From contig OZ038391.1 in NCBI GenBank assembly GCA_964036045.1, positions 37,919,833-37,983,832 on the forward strand: a stretch of DNA of 64,000 nucleotides. The letters run 5' to 3'. Shown one piece after another: positions 55,234 to 64,000 of this stretch. The notes beneath the pieces are model-generated. The model was not told the origin of the DNA and searched no databases. It saw only the letters and a list, made by a program, of their open reading frames with translations. The stretch is from Eutreptiella sp. 'Long Island Sound 2002'. Its lineage: Eukaryota > Euglenozoa > Euglenophyceae > Eutreptiales > Eutreptiaceae. A program made the translations under genes and the position numbers. Position 1 is the first letter of the stretch, and each line of letters begins with the position of its first letter.

Positions 55234-56611
55234 CCTGCCACGTTTCTGCAATTTTTTACCGAAGCTTGGACACAAGCATCATGCTCTATGAAAATTTTAA
55301 GGCTGTGGCATCGGTCTCCTGTCGCTCACATATTCTTTGGAGCACTGCCTTATGGGCTGCGTGAAGGGTGAAACTAGCCCTGCTCCAAAGCCGGCACCTC
55401 TGCTTGCACTCTCTACAAATGCACCTTTACCTGTGCCGGTGCGTGTCATGGTCCATGCTAGCCCCTTGCACTGGGGGACAGATGAATGCTTAGAATGCGG
55501 TGCGCGCTAACTCCTGGGCATTTCGCCTTGGTAGGTCTGTAACTAAAGACACCTTTTTGGTGGCGGTAACCACCACCGAGACGAGTGTTGTGTCTCCATG
55601 CGAGAGTGGTAGCAGCACAATCTAGACCTGCTAGGGCTAAGCTGGCTGTCAAGCCTCCAACTAGGCCACCTCCAACGATGCTAGGGGTCGAACGCAATTA
55701 GAAGGAAACACTTTTTAAAAAAACTAGGCTAGTTTTTGACCCCGAAATCTTCTGGAATTGAAAGAGGCTAGCGAAGTCGCTCAAAGTTGTGGAGGCGACG
55801 GGTTTGCCGCATCGGCAATTTTCTGGACTTTTGTTTTGCCGATTTCTCCGCTTTTTTTGAGAGTTGAAGGCTTAGCCTCTGTAGAATATTGGTTCAGTAT
55901 CAAAACAAACTATTGATTGTTCCGGTTTGCAGTCCGGATCGATTTTGGAGTTGACGATCGATGGTTAGAAATCGCACCGCAGAAGAAACTGGGCATATCG
56001 ACGGCTAGTTTTTATTATGAATAACGATTTCGCACAGCTTCAGCTTCCAACTCTTCAAGAATCCCGAGAAGCTGTTTAAACAAAAGTCGTAAAATTGCCG
56101 ACGCGGCCAAGCCGGCAACCGCGCCGCTAAAGGAATTCGGCAGGCTGTTAACAGAAAATCAACCATTCCAGTAAGGAATTTCGTTGCGACGGTGACACAT
56201 TTCGTTTCCTACTTAAGCCGTTCCACCTGTAGCTGCACTGCCACAAGCAGTGCATCCAGCTGCTAATTATGACCGTGATTTGGAAACGGCACCCTCTAAC
56301 TTCCATGTCTGTGTTGCATTCCCTCGTGGAGGCCATGTCGGTGATTCCTTTGATTTCTATCTTTCATACAAATCTGGAGGATGAGAAAGAACAGGAGAGG
56401 AACAAGGAAAGGCCTGCAGCAAGGCAAAAAGCAGGACGTGTAAGGCCTCGGGCCTTGCCACAGCACCAACAACCAAGGGCAAAGAGGGCAGGGCTGACCC
56501 CCCCCTAAACGACAGTGCAGTGGCGCACGCAGACCCAGAACCCGCAGCCCCCCCCCCCCCCCCAGGACGTGGAACACCTTTCCGACTCCGATGGAGACTT
56601 TGTCGCCACAG
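55234..56611. other. Gene-poor stretch
   Basis: A minus-strand ORF at 55458-55697 starts MRSTPSIVGGGLVGGLTAS, like a nucleotide-binding turn, but is too short to call. A poly-C run lies at about 56550-56563. Otherwise nothing. Confidence 0.3.
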
Positions 56612-58722
56612 TCTATGTGTCATATTGCTCAAGTGCAATAGGGTTGGCTTTCTCCCTTTGGGTTACCCCCCACGGCATCGGTCCCAAGAACGATCCAAGC
56701 CCCCCACACACACAACGTACCCTGGGGGTGGGATGCAGTAGATCCTAGGGGTGCTGAATTACTCCTTTTCTGGCCTGGTGCGCGCGCGACATAAATCGCG
56801 ATCGGGCGTGAGCCTACTGAGTTTTTATTTTCCAATTCTGATTTCTGTGGGTCTGAATTTACGGGATCGTGGATTTCTGTGGTTTTAGACCCATACAATT
56901 TGATTGGTGCTCTTGGTTTGATGTGAGGGGCTGATTTTGCCGTTCACACATGTTAGAGGTCCGACACACACGAATCTTTGTCGCCGTAGCGTTGCTCGTG
57001 GTGTAGAGTACTCAATTGTGTCTCTTTGGTATTAGTAAAAAACTGAGTGTCTATTTCTTGTGCTGTTGTTTGTATGCTTACTTATCTATTTCATAGATGA
57101 GTATAAGATGACATTATGTAAGGTTCATTGTTCGAATGTTATATGATACTCTATGTGAGAGAACTTCAACAAGGATCAAGACCAAGTGTGGAAAGTGTCT
57201 TTGCTCGCCTTTGTCATTGTGCATTTACTTTGATTGAGGTTTGTGGTGTCCATCCATGTACCATGCTAAAGAATAGACATCCTTGGTCATTGGCAAGTTG
57301 GAAGTTTTGGATTTTGAGTTCAAAATTTTCGAAATATCATTGGGAGAAAGTTATTTGACTTGACCAACATGGGAGATCCATACAATCTTATACTTATCTT
57401 ATGGTGGAGATGGATGGAATTGACTTCTTGCTCTTTGCCAAGACAACATTGGTTTGGTGAAAGTTATCACTCCTTCTTGCACTTCCCCCAATCCATTCTT
57501 GGCGAAATATTTAATTCGAAAAAATTCTTGAAGGTCATCCACACCCTATTTGACGGTCGGTCGACTCGAATTTACATGAGTTCGACTTTATTTCGACCTC
57601 TATGACGACGACTTCTTGCTCTTTACCAAGACTACATGGGTGTGGTGAAGGTTATCACTCCACTTGTTCATTTCTTGCACTTCCCCAAATCCATAGTGGG
57701 CGAACTATTGAATTCGAAAAAATTATTTTCTTGAACCCACACCCTATTTTGAGGTCGCTCGACTCGAGTTTGCATGAGTTCGAATTTATTTCGACCTCTA
57801 TGGCACACATTTTCATGCTTTTTGTTGGCCTATTTTTGACATTTGTGGCCAGTTTGCATGTGTGCACATTATGCATTTTTCCCCAAGTGCTACAGGTGAG
57901 GTTGTTGAGTTCGAAAAAATTATTTTCTTACATGCACACCCTACTTCGAGGTCGCTCTACTCGAATTTGCATGAGTTGGAATTTATTTCGACCTCTCTCC
58001 CACACATTTTGATGCTTTTTGTTGGCCTATTTTTGCCTTTTTGGCCATTTTGCATGTGTGTACATTGTGTGTGTACCCCCAAGTCACACACCAAAGTGTG
58101 TAGGCTTTGAATAATTATGAAGTGTGTACACCCACCCTATCTGAGAGTCACTCGACTCAAATATGTTTGAGTTTGAACTTTTTTCGAATTTTATTGCATA
58201 CTTTTTTGGGCTTTGTTTTGGCCATTTTTGACGTATTTGGCCATTTTTGACACTTCTTCATGTGTCACTTCCCCCAAATTTTTTTGGGTTGGGAAACTAA
58301 GCCCAAACAAAATTGACAAAGGGGCACACACCATATTTCGAACATGCTCCACTCGAATATGCATGATTTCGAATTTATTTCGAACTCAATTGTACATATC
58401 TTTGGGATTTGGTTTGGCCATTTTTGACATTTTTGGACATTTTTAGCATTTCCTCACGTGTCACTCCCCCCAAATTTTTTTGGGTTGGGAAACTAAGCCC
58501 ATATAAATTCGACGAAGGGGCATGCACCCTGTTTCGAATATGCCCCACTCGAATATGCATGATTTGGAATTTATTTCGAACTCCATTGTACATATTTTGA
58601 GGCTTCGTTTTGGCCATTTTTGACATTTTTGGCCAATATCAACCTGTATCGATATGCTACACCCCCCAATCTTTTTTGGAGTGGAGCATCAAGCCCAAAA
58701 TAGTTCGAAAAGGGATCATGCA
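56612..58722 (+). repeat. 2.1-kb direct repeat, copy A
   Basis: Nearly identical to 61362-63472 (offset 4750, dropping to 4749 after a one-base indel near 57717). Contains six satellite units in its second half. ORFs in it are short and Phe/Leu-rich from T-rich sequence, and I do not call genes. Confidence 0.95.
57563..58722 (+). repeat. ~196-bp tandem satellite, six units
   Basis: The landmark (g/c)ACTCGAAT...GCATGA(G/T)TT recurs at 57563, 57761, 57958, 58154, 58350 and 58546, spacings 198, 197, 196, 196 and 196. Units also share TTTATTTCGA(A/C)CTC and TTGGCCATTTTTGACATTT. Confidence 0.9.
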
Positions 58723-60180
58723 ACCCCAACAACACACCACACACCACACCACACACCACACACCACCGCCGCCAGCGGACCCCAGCCAGGAGTGGCGGGG
58801 ACCGCCCACCACCACCGGCAGCGAAACCCAGCCAGGAGTGGCGGGGAGTAGCACACAGGGACCTCCGCCAGGAGTGGCGAGGGACCAACCACACCACACA
58901 CCAACCACAACCCCAACAACACACCACCGCCACACACCACACACCGACGCCGCCAGCGGACCCCAGCCAGGAGTGGCGGGGACCGCCCACCACCAGCGGC
59001 AGCGAAACCCAGCCAGGAGTGGCGGGGAGTAGCACACAGGAACCTCCGCCAGGACTGGCGAGGGACCAACCACACCACACACCAGCCACAACCCCACCAA
59101 CACACCACCGCCACACACCACACACCACACACCAGCGCCGCAAGCGGAACCCCAGCAGGAAGTGGCGGGGACCGCCCACCACCAGCGGCAGCGAAACCCA
59201 GCCAGGAGTGGCGGGGAGTAGCACACAGGAACCTCCGCCAGGAGTGGCGAGGGACCAACCACACCACACACCAGAACAACCCCACCAACACACCACCGCC
59301 ACACACCACACACCACACACCACACACCACACACCACCGCCGCCGGCAGACCCCAGCCAGGAGTGGCGGGGACCGCCCACCACCACCGGCAGCGAAACCC
59401 AGCCAGGAGTGGCGGGGAGTAGCACACAGGAACCTCCGCCAGGAGTGGCGAGGGACCAACCACACCACACACCAGCCACAACCCCACCAACACAGCACCG
59501 CCACACACCACACACCACACACCACCGCCGCAAGCAGACCGCAGCCAGGAGTGGCGGGGACCGCCCACCACCAGCGGCAGCGAAACCCAGCCAGGAGTGG
59601 CGGGGAGTAGCACACAGGAACCTCCGCCAGGAGTGGCGAGGGACCAACCACACCACACACCAGCCACAACCCCACCAACACACCACCGCCGCCGGCAGAC
59701 CCCAGCCAGGAGTGGCGGGGACCGCCCACCACCACCGGCAGCGAAACCCAGCCAGGAGTGGCGGGGAGTAGCACACAGGAACCTCCGCCAGGAGTGGCGA
59801 GGGACCAACCACACCACACACCAGCCACAACCCCACCAACACACCACCGCCACACACCACACACCACACACCACCGCCGCAAGCAGACCCCAGCCAGGAG
59901 TGGCGGGGACCGCCCACCACCAGCGGCAGCGAAACCCAGCCAGGAGTGGCGGGGAGTAGCACACAGGAACCTCCGCCAGGAGTGGCGAGGGACCAACCAC
60001 ACCACACACCAGCCACAACCCCACCAACACACCACCGTTACACACCACCGCCGCCGGCAGACCCCAGCCAGGAGTGGCGGGGACCGCCCACCACCACCGG
60101 CAGCGAAACCCAGCCAGGAGTGGCGGGGAGTAGCACACAGGAACCTCCGCCAGGAGTGGCGAGGGACCAACCACACCACA
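58723..60180. repeat. Tandem array of eight 161-201 bp units, T-poor on plus strand
   Basis: The landmark GGAGTGGCGAGGGACC recurs at 58871, 59052, 59241, 59442, 59630, 59791, 59979 and 60153. Spacings are 181, 189, 201, 188, 161, 188 and 174. Length differences lie in a CACCACACACCA-type microsatellite. Open frames on both strands (up to 763 codons on the minus strand) change phase with unit length and are not genes. Confidence 0.9.
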
Positions 60181-60930
60181 CACCAGCCACAGAGCAAGCG
60201 CCAGCCGAGGAAAGGCAAAGGGAGGAACAGCCAGGCGCCCCCCCCCCCCCCCCCCCAAAAAAAGGGGGGGGGGCGCGCGAAAACAGCCCACAGCCACCAA
60301 ACCGCCGCCAACAACACAGAAGGGGGCCAAACCCCCCACCCAGAGGGCACCGAAGACAGGACCCCCAAACAGGTACAGGGGGACCACCCAGCCAAAACCG
60401 GCAACACCAAGCCAGGAACAGCGGCCCAGCGGGAAAAGGAGCACCGAAACAAGCAGACAAAAAAAAAAAGCCAGCAGCCCAGCCCGAAAGAAAGGAGACG
60501 GCGGGAGAGACCACAAGGCCCGGGACAGGGACACCCAGCAACCGGAAAAAAAAAAAAAAAAAAAGCGCAAAAAACACAACCCGACAACCCAGCCAAGAAG
60601 GGCGGGGCACAGCCGAGACCCGGGCCCAGCACGCACGCCCACACCGCACACCGAAACCGGAAACGGCGGGGGGCAAGGGAAACGCGCACGAAACCACACA
60701 GGTCCCGAAAGCAGGCCGACACCAAAGCCCAACCACGAACACCACAAACAGCCGGCAAAAGAGGGACAACACCACAAACCGAGCCCAAACACACCCACCC
60801 AAGACCCCAGCCACAACGGGCAGGGGTAAACAAAACCCACCACCAAACGCAACCCGGACCCAACCACAAACGCAAGCCAACAGTAGGAAACCCAGTGCCC
60901 ACAGCCCGGGCACTGAGGCAGCCCGTGCCA
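60158..60930. other. Plus-strand T-depleted segment with homopolymers
   Basis: Only one T (60374) occurs between 60158 and 60702, and five occur in 60181-60900. It includes a C19-A7-G10 block (60238-60273) able to fold back and an A19 run (60546-60564). The minus strand is almost free of A and so has no stop codons in any frame. Confidence 0.9.
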
Positions 60931-61361
60931 TGCAGGTGACCCGGCCAAACGAGATCCGGAGCCCGGGGGTAGGGCTGCATCCTAAGGCCTGCGCTGCTTT
61001 GGGACTCGAGGCGGAGCGTGCGACACCCAAGCGCCTCGGAACCCTAGTACCAAGAACATGCATGCATGCCTTGGGAACGGGATACGCCAGGAAGTCCGGT
61101 GGACCCCTAGGGTTCCGCCCAAAGGAGGGGACGTGCGCAAGCACGGGGGCCCGACCTCCCGGCGAGACATACACGTCACGCTGGCGGCGATCAGCCCTCC
61201 CGGTGTAGCCCGGGGCCGCTTTGTTGGGGGCCAAAAGTCAGGTCTAGCGGGATGTAGGCCGCCTCCCCTCTTCACGCGCGGAGCCTCTTCCTGTTCGTCA
61301 CAGGGGCGACGCCAGGGGGAACCATGGGGCGCCTCTCCACGACCGAGTGCACCTACCTACC
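60931..61361. other. GC-rich unassigned segment
   Basis: Normal base mixture returns. No recognised feature up to the start of copy B. Confidence 0.4.
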
Positions 61362-63472
61362 TCTATGTGTCATATTGCTCAAGTGCAATAGGGTTGGCTT
61401 TCTCCCTTTGGGTTACCCCCCACGGCATCGGTCCCAAGAACGATCCAAGCCCCCCACACACACAACGTACCCTGGGGGTGGGATGCAGTAGATCCTAGGG
61501 GTGCTGAATTACTCCTTTTCTGGCCTGGTGCGCGCGCGACATAAATCGCGATCGGGCGTGAGCCTACTGAGTTTTTATTTTCCAATTCTGATTTCTGTGG
61601 GTCTGAATTTACGGGATCGTGGATTTCTGTGGTTTTAGACCAATACAATTTGATTGGTGCTCTTGGTTTGATGTGAGGGGCTGATTTTGCCGTTCACACA
61701 TGTTAGAGGTCCGACACACACGAATCTTTGTCGCCGTAGCGTTGCTCGTGGTGTAGAGTACTCAATTGTGTCTCTTTGGTATTAGTAAAAAACTGAGTGT
61801 CTATTTGTTGTGCTCTTTTTTGTATGCTTACTTATCTATTTCATAGATGAGTATAAGATGACATTATGTAAGGTTCATTGTTCGAATGTTATATGATACT
61901 CTATGTGAGAGAACTTCAACAAGGATCAAGACCAAGTGTGGAAAGTGTCTTTGCTCGCCTTTGTCATTGTGCATTTACTTTGATTGAGGTTTGTGGTGTC
62001 CATCCATGTACCATGCTAAAGAATAGACATCCTTGGTCATTGGCAAGTTGGAAGTTTTGGATTTTGAGTTCAAAATTTTCGAAATATCATTGGGAGAAAG
62101 TTATTTGACTTGACCAACATGGGAGATCCATACAATCTTATACTTATCTTATGGTGGAGATGGATGGAATTGACTTCTTGCTCTTTGCCAAGACAACATT
62201 GGTTTGGTGAAAGTTATCACTCCTTCTTGCACTTCCCCCAATCCATTCTTGGCGAAATATTTAATTCGAAAAAATTCTTGAAGGTCATCCACACCCTATT
62301 TGACGGTCGGTCGACTCGAATTTACATGAGTTCGACTTTATTTCGACCTCTATGACGACGACTTGTTGCTCTTTACCAAGACTACATGGGTGTGGTGAAC
62401 GTTATCACTCCACTTGTTCATTTCTTGCACTTCCCCAAATCCATAGTGGGCGAACTATTGAATTCAAAAAATTATTTTCTTGAACCCACACCCTATTTTG
62501 AGGTCGCTCGACTCGAGTTTGCATGAGTTCGAATTTATTTCGACCTCTATGGCACACATTTTCATGCTTTTTGTTGGCCTATTTTTGACATTTGTGGCCA
62601 GTTTGCATGTGTGCACATTATGCATTTTTCCCCAAGTGCTACAGGTGAGGTTGTTGAGTTCGAAAAAATTATTTTCTTACACCCACACCCTACTTCGAGG
62701 TCGCTCTACTCGAATTTGCATGAGTTGGAATTTATTTCGACCTCTCTCCCACACATTTTGATGCTTTTTGTTGGCCTATTTTTGCCTTTTTGGCCATTTT
62801 GCATGTGTGTACATTGTGTGTGTACCCCCAAGTCACACACCAAAGTGTGTAGGCTTTGAATAATTATGAAGTGTGTACACCCACCCTATTTGAGAGTCAC
62901 TCGACTCAAATATGTTTGAGTTTGAACTTTTTTCGAATTTTATTGCATACTTTTTTGGGCTTTGTTTTGGCCATTTTTGACATATTTGGCCATTTTTGAC
63001 ACTTCTTCATGTGTCACTTCCCCCAAATTATTTTGGGTTGGGAAACTAAGCCCAAACAAAATTGACAAAGGGGCACACACCATATTTCGAACATGCTCCA
63101 CTCGAATATGCATGATTTCGAATTTATTTCGAACTCAATTGTACATATCTTTGGGATTTGGTTTGGCCATTTTTGACATTTTTGGACATTTTTAGCATTT
63201 CCTCACGTGTCACTCCCCCCAAATTATTTTGGGTTGGGAAACTAAGCCCATATAAATTCGACGAAGGGGCATGCACCCTGTTTCGAATATGCCCCACTCG
63301 AATATGCATGATTTGGAATTTATTTCGAACTCCATTGTACATATTTTGAGGCTTCGTTTTGGCCATTTTTGACATTTTTGGCCAATATCAACCTGTATCG
63401 ATATGCTACACCCCCCAATCTTTTTTGGAGTGGAGCATCAAGCCCAAAAAGATTCGAAAAGGGATCACGCAC
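61362..63472 (+). repeat. 2.1-kb direct repeat, copy B
   Basis: Second copy of 56612-58722, with scattered substitutions (e.g. 61641 a versus 56891 c). Confidence 0.95.
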
Positions 63473-63560
63473 CCTATTTCGAATGTGCTTGACACAATTA
63501 TGCACATGGTTCGAATCTATATGAGTGCATTGACCCATTTTTTTAATGATTGTTTTCGTC
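62313..63560 (+). repeat. ~196-bp tandem satellite, seven units
   Basis: Six units correspond to copy A. A seventh, more diverged, follows at about 63491, where copy A is interrupted. Confidence 0.85.
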
Positions 63561-64000
63561 ACTTTTTGGCACTTTTTGATCAATTTTTGGGCCAGAGTGA
63601 CCAAATGAACATATCAAGGTATCCATTGCCCCTATGTTGAGGATGCCGGTCGCGATGAGAATAGTTGTGAGTCTTGAAAAAATGCGAATGACCCTTGAAT
63701 TTCACATGCTTTCTCCTTGCCCAGCCTACTCACCGCATACACTCTTTGTGATTTTTTCCTCAACCTATTACATGCTCAAGGAGAGGTTTTTTTTTGTCAA
63801 CAAGGACTATATATTAGAGGATGATGCCTTGGTTGAAGCCTGGTATGTACATGTGGGAGTGTGGTATGTGTTTGGACCTAACCTTTCCCATTTACCTCCA
63901 AGTCTTGTGTGACGGCCTGTTTGTCTCTATTTTTTCCCCCTATCTTTGGCAAGTAGGGCCCATCCTCTTGGGATGTGGGATGCCACATTTAAGTTGGTCT
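63561..64000. other. Window end, no gene called
   Basis: A 92-codon plus-strand ORF (63634-63912) has no recognisable domain. Confidence 0.3.

Noticed and set aside
58571-61234. Minus-strand ORFs of 398-763 codons, and plus-strand ORFs of up to 420 codons, over the tandem array and T-poor block
   Set aside because: The minus strand is nearly A-free and so lacks stops. Unit lengths are often not multiples of three, so no frame is kept through the repeats.
56612-63472. LTR retrotransposon with 2.1-kb LTRs
   Set aside because: Direct repeats flank a 2.64-kb block, but there are no TG/CA ends, primer-binding site or genes inside, and the repeats contain satellite DNA that continues beyond copy B.

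Overview
This window looks like nuclear DNA from a repeat-rich single-celled eukaryote, probably an alga or related protist. The reasons are retrotransposon genes, long tandem arrays, sparse coding, a possible intron and no operon-like gene packing. I cannot name the species. An assembly gap of 200 N lies at 22200-22399.

Layout. (1) 1-3721: a tyrosine-recombinase (DIRS-class) retrotransposon cut by the left window edge, in the order gag-like ORF, tyrosine recombinase, reverse transcriptase, RNase H, all on the plus strand. (2) 3961-15936: the decayed 3' end of a LINE-type element (zinc finger plus broken RNase H), its downstream ORF, a tRNA-like pol III box pair, a purine tract, a hairpin cluster and a GC-rich minisatellite. 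From 4543 this forms a 3798-bp unit present three times in tandem, with only three base differences seen. (3) 14933-29585: the minisatellite of the third copy runs on into about 14.6 kb of GC-rich array that changes orientation at about 17228 and again inside the gap. Very long ORFs there result from missing stop codons and are not genes. (4) 29586-46922: mixed sequence with small dispersed repeats, two tRNA-like or zinc-finger fragments, a Schlafen-like fragment, and a large inverted repeat (1.08-kb arms, 100-bp spacer) at 37764-40021. (5) 46923-48077: the best intact host-type gene, an intronless TauD/TfdA-family Fe(II)/2-oxoglutarate dioxygenase. (6) 49267-49614 and 42853-43404: short elements bounded by poly-G/poly-C with inverted repeats. 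(7) 52422-53021: an AlkB-like dioxygenase exon on the minus strand. (8) 54659-55233: a broken DDE transposase. (9) 56612-63472: a 2.1-kb sequence carrying a ~196-bp satellite, present twice in direct orientation, flanking a 2.64-kb block of eight tandem 161-201 bp repeats and a stretch almost free of T on the plus strand.

The genes do not form a pathway. The window is mostly mobile-element debris and satellite DNA, with two probable host oxygenase genes. The observations most worth following are the gene order and poly-T frameshift site of the first element, the 3.8-kb triplication feeding a strand-switching GC array, the T-depleted block at 60158-60702, and the poly-G-bounded inverted-repeat elements.
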